Shown in pieces: positions 36,821 through 49,900 of a stretch of DNA of 64,000 bases (within the stretch, counting starts at the first letter, position 1; the number at the start of each line of letters is the position of its first letter). Source of the DNA: Bradyrhizobium sp. KBS0727 (GTDB lineage Bacteria; Pseudomonadota; Alphaproteobacteria; Rhizobiales; Xanthobacteraceae); assembly GCF_005937885.2 (NCBI RefSeq), contig NZ_CP042176.1, positions 6,815,501 to 6,879,500 of the forward strand, given 5' to 3'. The notes below the pieces were generated by a model that was not told where the DNA came from, did no database searches, and saw nothing but the letters and a program-made list of their open reading frames with translations. The position numbers and the translations under genes were made by a program.

Positions 36821-38428
36821 ATGCGCACCCCAAAAACGATGCTTTTCGCTGCCGTGGCGCTGGCCGTCGGCATCGGCCTGCCGGCCAAGGCCGCGCACGC
36901 CGAATCCGTGGTGCGCTACGGCATCTCGATGGCCGACATCCCGCTGACCACGGGACAGCCCGACCGCGGCGCCGGCGCCTATCAGTTCACCGCCTACACG
37001 ATCTACGACCCGCTGGTGGCCTGGGAAATGGACGTCGCCGATCGGCCCGGCAAACTGGTGCCGGGCTTAGCGACCGAATGGAAGGTCGACGACAAGGACA
37101 AGACCAAATGGCGCTTTACGTTGCGCAAGGGAGTCAAGTTTCATGACGGCAGCGAGTTCAACGCCGATGCAGTGATCTGGAATCTGGACAAGGTGCTGAA
37201 CGACAAGGCACCGCAATTCGACAAGCGCCAGAGCGCGCAGGTGAAGACCCGCCTGCCCTCGGTCGCCAGCTACGCCAAGATCGACGACGACACCGTCGAG
37301 ATCACGACCAAGACCGTCGACTCGTTCTTCCCCTACCAGATGCTCTGGTTCCTGGTCTCCAGCCCCGCGCAATATGAAAAGCTCGGCAAGGACTGGGACA
37401 AGTTCGCCAGCCAGCCCTCCGGCACCGGCCCGTTCAAACTGACCAAGCTGGTGCCGCGCGAACTCGCCGAGCTCACCAAGAACGAGGACTACTGGAACAA
37501 GAAGCGGATTCCGAAGACCGATAGACTGATCCTGATTCCGATGCCGGAAGCACTGACCCGCACCAACGCACTCTTGGCGGGCCAGGTCGACTTGATCGAA
37601 ACGCCGGCGCCGGACGCGGTGCCGCAGCTCAAATCGGCCGGGATGAAGATCGTCGACAACATCACCCCGCATGTCTGGAACTATCACCTCAGCGTGCTGC
37701 CCGGCTCGCCCTGGACCGACGTGCGCCTGCGCAAGGCGCTCAACCTCGCGATCGATCGCGATGCGGTGGTCGGCCTGATGAACGGTCTGGCCAAGCCCGC
37801 CAAGGGCCAGGTCGATCCGTCGAGCCCGTGGTTCGGCAAGCCCAGCTTCGACATCAAGTACGATCTCGCCGAGGCCAAAAAGCTGGTGCAGGAAGCCGGC
37901 TATTCGAAGGAGAAGCCGCTGAAGACCACCTTCATCATCGCGCAAGGTGGCACCGGACAGATGCTGTCGCTGCCGATGAACGAATTCCTGCAGCAGAGTT
38001 TCAAGGAAATCGGCATCGAGATCGACTTCAAGGTGGTCGAGCTTGAGACACTCTATACGCACTGGCGCAAGGGCGCGGCCGACGAGATGAATGCCGGCAT
38101 CACCGCCAACAACGTCGCCTACGTCACCTCCGATCCGCTCTACGCCATCGTGCGCTTCTTCCATTCCGGCCAGATCGCGCCGGTCGGCGTCAACTGGGGC
38201 GGCTACAAGAACCCGAAGGTCGACGCGCTGATCGACGAGGCCAAGCAGACGTTCGACACCGCCAAACAGGACGAACTGCTGGCGCAGGCGCATGCGCTGA
38301 TCGTTGATGATGCGGTGCTGGTGTGGGTCGTGCACGATACCAATCCGCATGCGCTGTCGCCGAAAGTGAAAAAGTTCGTGCAGGCGCAGCACTGGTTCCA
38401 GGACCTGACGCAGATCGGGCTGGAGTGA
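36821..38428 (+). CDS. Second ABC substrate-binding protein (SBP_bac_5), divergent paralogue
   Basis: 535 residues with signal peptide (TMLFAAVALAVGIGLPAKAAHA). Family-5 signature LATEWKVDDKDKTKWRFTLRKGVKFHDGSEFNADAVIWNLDKVL, plus GTGPFKLTKL and RLRKALNLAIDRDAV. About half its residues look identical to the protein encoded at 34953-36611, so both probably feed the same permeases with different or overlapping ligands. It is monocistronic; a palindromic repeat follows. ATG 36821 has GGAG eight bases upstream. Confidence 0.93.
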   Translation: MRTPKTMLFAAVALAVGIGLPAKAAHAESVVRYGISMADIPLTTGQPDRGAGAYQFTAYTIYDPLVAWEMDVADRPGKLVPGLATEWKVDDKDKTKWRFTLRKGVKFHDGSEFNADAVIWNLDKVLNDKAPQFDKRQSAQVKTRLPSVASYAKIDDDTVEITTKTVDSFFPYQMLWFLVSSPAQYEKLGKDWDKFASQPSGTGPFKLTKLVPRELAELTKNEDYWNKKRIPKTDRLILIPMPEALTRTNALLAGQVDLIETPAPDAVPQLKSAGMKIVDNITPHVWNYHLSVLPGSPWTDVRLRKALNLAIDRDAVVGLMNGLAKPAKGQVDPSSPWFGKPSFDIKYDLAEAKKLVQEAGYSKEKPLKTTFIIAQGGTGQMLSLPMNEFLQQSFKEIGIEIDFKVVELETLYTHWRKGAADEMNAGITANNVAYVTSDPLYAIVRFFHSGQIAPVGVNWGGYKNPKVDALIDEAKQTFDTAKQDELLAQAHALIVDDAVLVWVVHDTNPHALSPKVKKFVQAQHWFQDLTQIGLE

Positions 38429-38448
38429 GGCGTCGGGCCGCCCAACAA

Positions 38449-38553
38449 CGTCATTCCGGGACGGCGTGCCAGCGCCGGACCTCAGATGCGCAATTGCGCA
38501 TCGGGGAATCTCGAGATTCCGGATTCGATGCTGCGCATCGCTCCGGAATGACG
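38449..38553. repeat. Palindromic repeat, CGTCATTCCGGGGCG family (copy 3)
   Basis: Arms CGTCATTCCGG / CCGGAATGACG, inner ATGCGCAATTGCGCAT and GGAATCTCGAGATTCC palindromes as in copy 2. It lies between the convergent second binding-protein gene and the CHASE2 cyclase gene. Confidence 0.9.
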
Positions 38554-38564
38554 CACGAGACGCG

Positions 38565-40793
38565 TCACTTCGTCAGCAGCGCGAAGGCGCCGCTCCAGTC
38601 TTCCGGCGGCGGGTTTTCGATGTAGCCGCGGATCCGCGCTTCGTAGAGATTATAGAGCCGCTCCAGCGAATTCGCCTCGTCGGTGCGGCGGCCGCGTTCG
38701 ATCGCGGCGAGCGCGCCTTCCCAGTCGCGTGCGCGGTAGCAAGCCAGCATCTCGATGGTCAGATTGCGCAGCCGCTGAAAACGGCCGGATTGCGCGGTGT
38801 CCTCGCGGCCGGCGATGGCATAGATCACCTCCGGCTCCTTCTTGCCCTTCACCATGATGAAGTCGAGTTCGAGGATGGCGAATTTGTTCTTCGCCGCCAT
38901 CGCAGTCTTGGAGCCGACGATGATCGGGAATCCGTATTCCTTGGATTGCCCTTCCAGCCGCGAGGCCAGGTTGACGCTGTCGCCGAGCACGGAATAATTG
39001 AACTTGAGGTCGGAGCCCATATTCCCGACAACGCCGATGCCGGTGTTCAGACCGATACCGACATTGATCGGAATGTAGGCGTGACCACCATGTTCCGCTT
39101 CCTGTTCGCGAATCTTGTTGAGCTCGTCGATCCGCTCCAGCATGTCGATCGCGGCCTCGCAAGCATTGATCTCATGTTGAGGATCGTCGAGCGGCGCATT
39201 CCAGAACGCCATGATGGCGTCGCCCATGTATTTGTCGATGTACCCCTTGCGCGCCAGGATCGCGTTGGTCAGCGGCGTCAGGAAGCGGTTCATCAGGGCC
39301 GTCAGTCCCTGCGGATCGCGCTTGTAGGATTCCGAGATCGTGGTGAAACCGCGGACGTCGGAGAACATGATCGTCATCTCGCGCTCCTCGCCGCCGAGCA
39401 CGAGCTTCTCCGGCGACTGCGCCAGCTGTTCGACCAGCACCGGCGACATATACTGCGCAAACGCGCCGCGAATCTGCTTCCGCTGCGCCTGTTCGCGCAC
39501 GAAGCTGGAGAAGATCAACGTCAGATAGATCGCCGTGGTCGACATCAGGGGATAGGTGAAGTCGATCAGCAGACGGTGCTGGGTGTAGAAGTACCAGGAC
39601 GTACCGACCAGGGCGGTCGCGAACACCGCGCCCAGCCCAACCAGCGTGACCGGCCCGAACGCGGGCGCAAACGCGATCACCAGAAGCCCGAACAGCAGCG
39701 CGGCGGTGAACTCGATGGCGATGCCATAGATCGGTTGCGTGATCACCGCGCCCGTCAATGCGCTCTCCAGCACCTGGGCATGGATCTCGACGCCGGGCAT
39801 GGCGCCCGAAACCGGCGTGGTCTTGATGTCGTTGAGGCCGACCGCCGAGGTGCCGATCAACACCAGCTTGCCGGCGATCATGTCCGGCGCGACATTCTTC
39901 TCCAGCACGTTGATCGCCGGAACATAGATCGAGGCATCGTTGCGGGCATAGTGAACCCAGAACTGGCCGTTGTTGTCGGTCGGAATCTGCAGACCTCTTA
40001 TGCCGACGCTCTTGATGCCGGCCTTCTCGGCCTTGATCAGGATCGTGCCCGAGCCGGTCGCGACCCGCAGCATTTCGAAGCTCAGCGACGGCATCGTCTG
40101 GCCCTGCGCCTGCATGATCATCGGTACCCGCCGCACGATGCCGTCGCGTTCGGGCCGGATCGTGAACAGCCCGCGTCCGGCGGCGGCATGTTCCAGCTCC
40201 GGCACATTGCGCAGCAGGCCCGGAAAATCCAACATGAAGGGCTGCGGCTCCTCGCCCATCATCGCGAGCCCGGTTACCGGCAGCGTCTTGTCGAGGGCTG
40301 CGATTTCCTCCGGCAGCCCGGATTCACCGAGCACCACGCGCGAGGCCCTGATGGCATCGGCGAAAATCCGGTCGTTGCTCGGCAGCGCGCGCAGTCTCTC
40401 GCGGGTTACCTCGTCGAGATTGCGGAACGTGTCGGCCGCAATATTTGGGTTGAGGCGATCCGGCTCCGAGAACACCGCGTCGAACGCGATCACGACGGCG
40501 CCGAGCCGCGTCAGTTCGGTGACGAGATCGGCGATCCGGGTGCGCGGCCACGGCCACTGCCCGAGCTTTTCCATGCTCTTGTCGTCGATATCGACGATGG
40601 TGACCGGCCTGGCGGCTTTCGTGCGGGGATCGAAGCGCTGGAAGGTGTCGAAGGTCCGGACCCTGAGCTCCTCGACGGGGGCCGGATCAAGAACCCGCAA
40701 CGCGGCGAAAGCGACCAGCAGCGCAAGACACGCCAGCCGGGCGTAGCCAAACCGCCGCTTGAACCACCTTCGCCATACCTTCAGCCACTTCAT
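38565..40793 (-). CDS. CHASE2-domain class III adenylate/guanylate cyclase
   Basis: 742 residues. One N-terminal helix, an extracytoplasmic CHASE2 domain (about 40-335; RTFDTFQRFDPR, VTIVDIDDKSMEKLGQWPWPRTR, GAVVIAFDAVFSEPD, KLVLIGTSAVGLND), three close helices (about 350-430), then a cyclase domain (about 450-650) with both metal aspartates, MFSDVRGFTT (Asp479) and YMGDAIMAFW. A C-terminal tail of about 90 residues follows. It senses an outside signal and makes cAMP or cGMP. It is encoded just downstream of, and on the same strand as, the giant adhesin gene, with 140 bp between. Confidence 0.93.
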   Translation of the reverse strand: MKWLKVWRRWFKRRFGYARLACLALLVAFAALRVLDPAPVEELRVRTFDTFQRFDPRTKAARPVTIVDIDDKSMEKLGQWPWPRTRIADLVTELTRLGAVVIAFDAVFSEPDRLNPNIAADTFRNLDEVTRERLRALPSNDRIFADAIRASRVVLGESGLPEEIAALDKTLPVTGLAMMGEEPQPFMLDFPGLLRNVPELEHAAAGRGLFTIRPERDGIVRRVPMIMQAQGQTMPSLSFEMLRVATGSGTILIKAEKAGIKSVGIRGLQIPTDNNGQFWVHYARNDASIYVPAINVLEKNVAPDMIAGKLVLIGTSAVGLNDIKTTPVSGAMPGVEIHAQVLESALTGAVITQPIYGIAIEFTAALLFGLLVIAFAPAFGPVTLVGLGAVFATALVGTSWYFYTQHRLLIDFTYPLMSTTAIYLTLIFSSFVREQAQRKQIRGAFAQYMSPVLVEQLAQSPEKLVLGGEEREMTIMFSDVRGFTTISESYKRDPQGLTALMNRFLTPLTNAILARKGYIDKYMGDAIMAFWNAPLDDPQHEINACEAAIDMLERIDELNKIREQEAEHGGHAYIPINVGIGLNTGIGVVGNMGSDLKFNYSVLGDSVNLASRLEGQSKEYGFPIIVGSKTAMAAKNKFAILELDFIMVKGKKEPEVIYAIAGREDTAQSGRFQRLRNLTIEMLACYRARDWEGALAAIERGRRTDEANSLERLYNLYEARIRGYIENPPPEDWSGAFALLTK

Positions 40794-40800
40794 ATTGCTT

Positions 40801-40870
40801 GGGTATCATGTCGAAGCGGATTATTCCAACTAGTTGGGTCGTCAGGCGGCAGCGGTATCGCATGATACCC
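40801..40870. promoter_or_regulatory. 10-bp inverted repeat upstream of the cyclase gene
   Basis: GGGTATCATG at 40801-40810 and its exact reverse complement CATGATACCC at 40861-40870. The second half also forms its own small dyad (GGTATC-GCAT-GATACC, 40854-40869). It lies in the 140-bp gap before the cyclase start, and could be an operator pair or a hairpin in the leader. Confidence 0.5.
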
Positions 40871-40933
40871 GCACATTCGTACGCTTGCTGCCGGACTACC
40901 AGCTATCACCTTCCGGATTTCCTAATCGAAACA

Positions 40934-43900
40934 TCAGGCATGAACGATGTAATCGCTAGTGTGCACGCTAGAAGCGAGCACATTTTTCAGCAGCAACGTG
41001 TCGTGAGCGTCGAGGGTGATCAGCGTATCGTTACCCTGCTGAACGGCGGACGGAATCGACGCCCCAGTAATGTTGCTGAATTGACGAACATCGAGCGTGT
41101 CAATCCCAGCTTCAAAATCGGTTATCGTGTGCTGCACGGTACCCGATAATACCGGCTTGAACACGAACTGATCTTGCCCAGCGCCGCCGGAAAGTACGTC
41201 CTGGCCTTGGGTCGCGAAAATCACGTCCTTGCCGGAAGTGCCCTGCAGCGTGACGTTCGAGCCGGAGCCGCCCTGGTTGAAGACAAAGTTTACGGTGTCG
41301 GTGGCCCCGAAGCCGTCGGTAACGGTAAGCGTCACACTGTCGATCGCAGGCGCAGAGCCGCCAGGATTATACGTCACGCCGGTCGTAAACGTGCTGTTGA
41401 TGTGCGTCAACGAGCCCGAGTCCGACGACGGCGTTATAGTTGTTCCTGATGCCGCAGCGCCGGTTGTCGCGGTAAGGTTGAAGGTCTCCGATGAGGCGGC
41501 CGGATCGGCATCGGTAACTTGCACGCCCAGTACCGTTGTTGAGCCGTCGCCATTTTGGACAGTGGTCAAATTGTTGGTCAAGATGACCGGCGCCTGGTGA
41601 TTCCAAGTGATGTTCGTACCGGTACTGCCGTCAGAAGTGATCGTGAAGCCCGTCGGGTCATAATTGCCGACCAGTTCGAAAGAGCCGGTCCCGTAGCTGA
41701 CCTGGAGGTGGCCGGAATTGATGACGCTGACATTGGCTGGTGCGATTCCGGCGAGGTCGATCGTATCGCCGAAGGCAAATCCGGTGACCGTGCCGGTGAA
41801 ATGCGAAGCGTCGTCGAGCTTAAGCGTTCCGGTCGCCGTAGAGGTGAACTGAACATTCGCATCGGACGCGCCACCAAACTCCATCGTCGCGGCGTAGACC
41901 ACGATCGTACCGGCACCTGTCACCGGCCCACCGAGCGTGAGTGTGCCCGACTGTACCTCGATGGTACCCGTATTCGTGAGGTTCGAGAGCCCGGAAATCG
42001 CGGATACACCGTTGCTGTCGATCAGGCCGGCATTCGCCAGGGTGCTGACCCCGGTAAACACGCTCGCGCCTCCGTTCAGCGACCAGTCGCTGCCGATCTC
42101 GTTGGTGAAGGTGGCATTGTAACCGGCCGCGTTGCCGACCAGATGCCCGAAATTGTCGATGACGGCCGTTCCGGTCGACGTCGTCATCGCAATGACGGCG
42201 TCGGTGGTGGCCGTGATCGTGCCGCTATTGGTTATGCTGACGTCGCCACCGTCGTAACCGAGCGCGGCGACGCCGTAGCGCCCGCCGGTCACGCCGGCGC
42301 CGGCCTCAACGACGATCGTGATATCGCCGGTGCCGTAATTGACGCCTCGAATGCCGTCCGTACCGGCTGGCGCCAGGATCGTCGCATAGTCGTCGATCGA
42401 AACATTGCCGTGAACGTCATTGTTCGGCGTGTTCGTATTGTTGGGGTTGTACCCGGCCAGAATACCGGCCGCTGGATCGCTAGCTACCGTCGCGGTCGGT
42501 ATCGTGCCGGAATGAATTGTGCCCAAGGCCAGCACCGAAACTTCGCTCATCGACGGCACAACCACTGGAGAATTGGCGGGATCGACCGATGTTGCCTTGT
42601 TCACCGCAGCGATGCCTGAACCACCGGACGTGATAATAGTTCCGGCCGAGGTCGTCACCCGCACGTTGCCGGGTCCATAGTTCTGCGCGAGAATACCGAT
42701 ACCCGAGCCGTTCGGCGGACTGGCGCCGCCGAGTGCCGTGATGTGTCCTCCGAAATCATTCGCAGTGACGTTGCCGACGCCGTAGCTGTAAGCGCTAATG
42801 CCATAGCCTGCGTCGGCGGTAATGTTGCCGAAGTTGTTGACGACGACCTCGCCGATAACGTTGTAGTTAGCGAGATTGCCAGGCGCGGGATTCGTGGCTG
42901 CGCCGACGTAACCTGCGAGGATACCGGCCGGCTGGTTGCCAAATCCGGTCAGCCCGGCGCCGGAATGAATGGTGGCAGCATTGGTCACAACGACGGAACT
43001 GTTGAACGACGCGTCGATGCTGGCGGCCTCGTTGGCCGCGTTGATGCCCGAGCCCCCCAGATGCGAATCGATCGTAGCTCCCGCCGCGGTAATGACCGAT
43101 ATGCTGCCCGCATTGGTGCTGAGGGCCAGGATGCCGTAAGCGGTGCTGGAGGCTGTGCCTGCAACGATCGTCGCATTCTGGTAGACGTTGACGGCGATGT
43201 CCCGTGCCAGCGCGCTACCCGTTATCGGATCGGTGAACCCGCCATCAGCGTGGGCGTAGATGCCGTTTAAGCCCGCCGTGATATTGGCGCCGGCGGCATC
43301 GTTGACGGTGATACTGCCGTAGCCGAAATTGTACCCTTGCAGTCCGTAGCCGGCCGCCGTGATAACCGCCGCATTGTTGATGTAGACGTTGCCGCTGACA
43401 TACTGGTTCGCGTGCCCGCTCGAGCCAAAGAAGCCGGCGGCGATTCCAGACGACGGGTTGCTGCTATTGGTCAACTGGCCGCCGGAATTGATCGTGCCGG
43501 CCGTCGTCACCGCGATCACGGCAGGTTTGCCAGCGATGACATTCGCAGCGAAGAGATTGGCAAGGTCCGAGCCCGCTGTCGGATTAGCGTCGTTGACTGC
43601 GTTAATCCCGCTGCTGCCGGAATTGATGGACGATCCGCCCGACGTGGTGACAACGATGTTACCCGGACCGCGATTGGTCGCCGAGATGCCGTAGGGAGCA
43701 TTGCCGCCCCCGGACGCCGTCGCGGCCGTCAGTGCCTGAATCGATACCCCAAAGCCGACGCTAACCGCGATGTTACCGACGCCATAATCGTACGCAAGGA
43801 TGCCAGGGCCCGCCGCAGCGAGGAGAGTCGGATTGGGGTTACCGAAGGGATTGCCGTCGCTCGCTACGTTGACGATCACGTCGCCGTAGACAGCGGAACT

Positions 43901-46900
43901 GAACTGGCCGTTACCGCCAGGATTGTAGCCAGCCTGGATCGCAGACTGTGCGCTACCGCTGTTGTTGACATTGGTGCCGGACGAAATGAACCCCTGGCTG
44001 TAGATCGAGACGGTGCTGCCGCTGCCGGAAGCAATCGCAGTGGCCTGGTTGCCGGCATTGATGCCCGTGCCGCCCGAGGTAATGGTGGTGCCCCAGCCGG
44101 CATTCACCAGCGAACTTCCCGTGCCGTAGTTGAAGGCAAAGATGCCGTACTGGGTGAGGCCGGTACCGGTGCCGGTCGCTCCCCCATTGATCGCCGTGAT
44201 CGAATACTGGCCTGGCGCAAACGTGACCGAGGTATTGCCAGAACCGTAGTTGAAGGCGAAAAGGCCTGCTCCGGCCTGCGCAGTGATGTTCGCGCGATTC
44301 TCGATCGTGACGTCGCCGGTGATCGCGGCGTTTGGCACCGACGTGTTGTTGTTGAGAATGCCCGCGCGAATGCCGGCCGCGCCGCTATTGGCAAGATTTG
44401 CTGTGTTCGTGCCACTCGTAATGTTGGCCGAGTTATGGACAGTGACGTTGCCGCCCGCGCTGGCGGTCGGCATCTGCAACTCGAAAGCAACAATTCCGAT
44501 GAGGCCGGCATTGATCGTGCCGCCCGACGTCATGATGTTGACGCCGCCATTGCCATTGGATCTACCAGAAATTCCGTACGAGTTCGTTCCGGTCAGCGTG
44601 ACAAACCCGCTGACAATATTGGCATTGCCGTTGACCGTATTGGCGACAATTGCGTTCGTGACACCGCTGACATTACCGTAGTTGACGATATCGGCGGAAC
44701 CGTTGAAGCTGTTTCCGCTGAGGGTGGTATCGATGACAATACCACTGGTGGGGCCGGCACCGGTGGTCGTGACATTCGCGGCGTTTATAATCGTGCCGCT
44801 GGCGCCCGGTGTCGCAACACGCAGACCGGAAATGTTCGATCCGTTCACCGAAATGTCCGAATTCCCGTTGACGACAATCGCATACAGGTTTGTGGCAACA
44901 GGGTCATTCGTTTGCAGGTTAAACCCCGGGCCGCTGCCGCCGATGTGGTCGTTGTCGAGGATGTAGAAGTTTACCGGTGTAACCGGCGACTGGGACGTGG
45001 TGACGTTCGAGATGACCGTCGCCGTTGTCGGCACCAGAACGATCTGGTTCGGTGTTAGAACATCGAAGTAGTTGCCGGACACCCCGCTTCCGGACAATTG
45101 GAACGAGTAGCTCTGGAACGCGCCGGTCACCGTCAACGTTGAGCCGGCGATATTGGCGGCTGAAATGCCGCCGCCGATCAGCGAGATGATCGAGCCGAGA
45201 TTGCCGATGCCACTGGACGAGAAGTTGAGCGGTAGATTCGACCCGACCGACGCCGGGTTGTCGAACGTCAGAAGCCCCCTGCCAAGGATATTGAATCCCT
45301 GCGAAGCGGCGACCGAGCCACTGATCTCGAGCGCCGAGCGATCGCCAAGCGAGATCGTGCCAACCCCGCTCACATTGGCAAAGATCTGAGCAACACTGTT
45401 TGGCGCGACAGTGATAGCGTTCGTATTCGACAAGGCGATCGGGCCGCCATTGGCCGACAGGAAGGTCCAGCCTGAAACGTTCATCATGCCGGCATTGCTG
45501 ATCGCAGTCGCACCGGTGCCAAAGCTGTTGTTGCCGTTGAGGTTCCAGACGCCTCCGATCGCGTTGGTAAAGTTGCCATTCGCGAAGAGCGCGACGTTGC
45601 CGGTGATCGTGCCGCTATTGGTGATCGCGCCGTTACCGGAAAAGACCGAGACCGCAACGTTGTTGGTGGTCCGCCCAAACAAGCTGGCCGCGATATTTCC
45701 ACCAGGACTGTTGCTGAGAGTTGCGGTCTGACTGCTGTTCGAGTTGTTGACGTTCACAACCGGCATATATGGCGCGCCGGGCGCATTGACGGTGCCAGAA
45801 TTGAGGATAGAGATCAGACCGTTGACACTCGAAGGATTGCTGGTTCCGTTGCCGGCATTGATGCCGATGGTTCCCGCGTTGATCGTACCGCGAGTATCGA
45901 TCGTGATGTTGCCGCCACCTGAGGAGAACGCATTTACGCCGCCCTGCGCGGCGTTTATCGATCCGGCTCGCAGCGTAGCGCTGATGCTGCCCACGCCGTT
46001 GTTGTAAAGATTGATCCCGGCCCCGGAAACCGCATTGATGGTCGCCGAATTGTCGAGAATTACGTTGCCGTGGAGAGTCGTACTGAGCGCACCATTGGTG
46101 CCGTAGCCGGCAGAAATGCCGGACGGTGTGCCACCTCCCTGGAAGAAATTATAGCCCGACTTGATAGTGCCCCCGAGCGTCGTGACAGAGATCTGGCTCG
46201 AGGCCGCGCTGGTGGCCGTACTGTTGGACTGAATTCCCGTGCCGCCGGAGGTGATGATGTCGCCGGCCGATGTCGTGATCGACACGTTTCCGGAATTATT
46301 GATGTTGCCCGTGATGCCGGCCAGGCCGTAGAGCGCGCCGGCGGTTATCGTCGCGTTGGTACCGACATTGATGGTCACGCTGCCGGAGCTTAGGGCACCC
46401 GAGCTGTTCGAGTACGCCGCGATCCCGAATTGCGCGCCGGATACGACCGTGTTCGCTTCGTCGGTCAGCGTGACGCTGCCGTTGCCATAATTGTAGGCGT
46501 CGAGGCCCCAGCCGGCATATGCGGTGACATTGGCAAAGTTGTCGAGAAGGACCGTGCCGTTGACATTGGTGTTCGAGGCACCGGCATTGCCCGGGAAGTA
46601 ACCGGCAGAAACGCCCTGGGGTTGAGAGCCGCTTGGCGTGAGATGGGTTCCGGAATGGATGGTGCCATTGGCGGTTACGCTCACGGTTGTCGCCGTGGAA
46701 ATCGCCGTTGCCAGATTGACCGCCTGGACACCGGAAGAACCGGAGGTGACATTATCTCCCGCAGCCATGGTGATCGATAGTTTGCCGGTGCTGTTGGTCG
46801 ATGCGGTAATACCGAACATGTCCTTGGCAACGATCGTACCGGCATGATCGTTGACCGTGACGTCGCCGGGGCCGAAATTGTACGCCCGGATACCGTCGCC

Positions 46901-49900
46901 GCCCGCGGCGTTGATGTTCGCAAAATTGTCGACAGTCACGGTGCCGAACGCCGTGGCGTTCGTCGTGTTGGTGGTGCCTCCCTTGTATCCCGCCAGGATT
47001 CCGGCCGGGCGGCCGCCGCCGCCGGTGTATGTCATGCCGGAGTTGATGGTGCCATTGGCCGTGACCGCAATCGAGCTGACCGTCACTCCACCCACTTGCG
47101 GAATCGACGTCGCCTGGTTGTAGACGTTGATGCCGGCGCTGCCGGAGTTGACCGTTCCGCCGGCCGCAGTCGTGACGCTGATGCTTCCCTGGCCATTCGA
47201 AGCCGCCTCGATACCGTAAAGCGAGGTCCCCGTGATGGTCGCGCCCGCCCCGGTGGTGACGGTGACGTTTCCATTGCCATTGGTCTGCGCTCGGATGCCA
47301 TCGCGGCCGCCGATGACGTTTCCGGATTGAGTGACAGTGACGCCGCTACTGTCCGCTGCATTCAAACTTTGGGCAACGATGCCGCTGAAACCGGTGCCGG
47401 TGCCGGTGACATTTCCCGATCCGTTGACCAGGATGCTGCCGACGCCGGTTGCACTTTGCAGGGCGAGGATGCCACGACCGGCCTGACCGATGACGGGTCC
47501 GGATGTGGTGACCGTGATCGAACCGTAAGCGTTTTGGGTTACCGCGATGCCGCTCGCCGCGCCGGTAATCGGGCCGGTCAGGTTCACGTTCAGATTTGCG
47601 GGATTGGCCAGTGGCGCCCCGGTAGCGGTCAGATCAATGGCATCGCCCGCTGTCGTCGTTACGCTGTCGCTGCCCGTGATGGCGACCGGTCCGCTTGCAA
47701 CGGATATCGCATTGACTGTGCCGGTAATCGCCGCAGACGGCGTCAACTGGAGGTTACCGCCGGTTCCCGTAAACTCGGCGACGAGCGCCGATGAAGCCCC
47801 GACCGTAACCGTCCCGCCATTATAGGCGACAAGGATAGCCTGGATGGCGGTGGCGCCAACGTTGGCGGCGGTGTCGACGACCCGCGTCCGATAGGTGAAG
47901 GTTCCGGTGTGCGTGACGCTATCGGCGAAACTCCAGCTCCTTAAGGTGTTCTGAACCACATCGGTCCAGGTCGAGCCGTCGGTGCTGATCTGGATCTTGT
48001 CACCGGCGGCGAGCGGACTGTTCGAGCCTGAGACGGTAATGGTTTTGTCGGTCGGGGACGAACTGCCAGAAACGGATGTGATCGCCAATGACTCCGTGGG
48101 AGCGGAGGTGTCGATTGTCACGGTAAGGCCGGCCGAGGCCACGCTGGTATTGCCGGCGATGTCGGTCTGCTTGGCGGTCAGCGTGTGGTTGCCGCTGGTC
48201 AGTGCCGAACTGGTGATCGACCAGTTGCCCGAAGCATCCGCAATCGCCGTGCCCAGCACCGTCGTGCCGTTGGTGTCGAACAGCGTCACCGTGGCACCGA
48301 CCTCGGCGCCGCTACCGGTGAACACCGGCGTGGTGTTGCTGGTGATGTTGTCGGTGTTCGACGTGCCGGTATCGGTCGCCGCCGTCAGGTCCGGCGCCGA
48401 CGGCGCTGCCGCCGTGGTGTCGATTGTCACGCCGAGGCCGGCGGAGGCCACGCTGGGGTTGCCGGCGATGTCGGTCTGCTTGGCGGTCAGCGTATGATTG
48501 CCGCTGGTCAGTGCCGAGCTGGTAATCGACCAGTTGCCCGAGGCATCCGCAATCGCGCTGCCAAGCACCGTCGTGCCGTTGGTGTCGAACAGCGTCACCG
48601 TAGCACCGACTTCGGCGCCGCTGCCGGTGAACACCGGCGTGGTCACGTTGGTGATGTTGTCGGTGCTCGACGTGCCGGTATCGGTCGCCGCCGTCATGTC
48701 CGGTGCCGACGGCGCTGCCGCCGTCGTGTCGATTGTCACGCCGAGGCCGGCCGAGGCCGCGCTGGTATTGCCGGCGATATCGGTCTGCTTGGCGGTCAGC
48801 GTATGATTGCCGCTGGTCAGTGCCGAGCTGGTGATCGACCAGTTGCCCGATGCATCCGCAATCGCGGTGCCCAGTACCGTCGTGCCGTTGGTGTCGAACA
48901 GCGTCACCGTGGCGCCGACTTCGGCGCCGCTGCCGGTGAACACCGGCGTGGTGTTGCTGGTGATGTTGTCGGTGCTCGACGAGCCGGTATCGGTCGCCGC
49001 CGTCATGTCCGGTGCCGACGGCGCTGCCGCCGTGGTGTCGATTGTCACGCCGAGGCCGGCGGAGGCCACGCTGGGGTTGCCGGCGATGTCGGTCTGCTTG
49101 GCGGTCAGCGTGTGGCTGCCGCTGGTCAGTGCCGAACTGGTGATCGACCAGTTGCCCGAGGCATCCGCAATCGCCGTGCCCAGCACCGTCGTGCCGTTGC
49201 TGTCGAACAGCGTCACCGTGGCGCCGACCTCGGCGCCGCTGCCGGTGAACACCGGCGTGGTGTTGCTGGTGATGTTGTCGGTATTCGATGTGCCGGTATC
49301 GGTCGCCGCCGTCATGTCCGGCGCCGACGGCGCCACCGCCGTCGTGTCGATCGTCACGGCGAGGCCGGCCGAGGCCACGCTGGCGTTGCCGGCGATGTCG
49401 GTCTGCTTGGCGGTCAGCGTGTGGTTGCCGCTGGTCAGCGCTGAACTGGTGATCGACCAGTTGCCCGAGGCATCCGCAATCGCCGTGCCCAGCACCGTCG
49501 TGCCGTTGGTGTCGAACAACGTCACCGTGGCACCGACCTCGGCGCCGCTGCCGGTGAACACCGGCGTGGTGTTGCTGGTGATGTTGTCGGTGCTCGACGT
49601 GCCGGAGTCCGAAGCCGTTGCCAGGTCCGGCGCCGACGGCGCTGCCGCCGTCGTGTCGATCGTCACGGCGAGGCCGGCCGAGGCCACACTGGTGTTGCCG
49701 GCGATATCGGTCTGCTTGGCAGTCAGCGTGTGGCTGCCGCTGGTCAGTGCCGAACTGGTGATCGACCAGTTGCCCGAGGCATCCGCAATCGCGCTGCCAA
49801 GCACCGTCGTGCCGTTGCTGTCGAACAGCGTCACCGTGGCACCGACCTCGGCGCCGCTACCGGTGAACACTGGCGTGGTGTTGCTGGTGATGTTGTCGGT

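Noticed and set aside
38466..40865. 799-codon plus-strand frame over the cyclase gene
   Set aside because: Antisense to a CHASE2 cyclase with intact catalytic motifs; the plus translation is Arg/Gly/His-rich shadow sequence.
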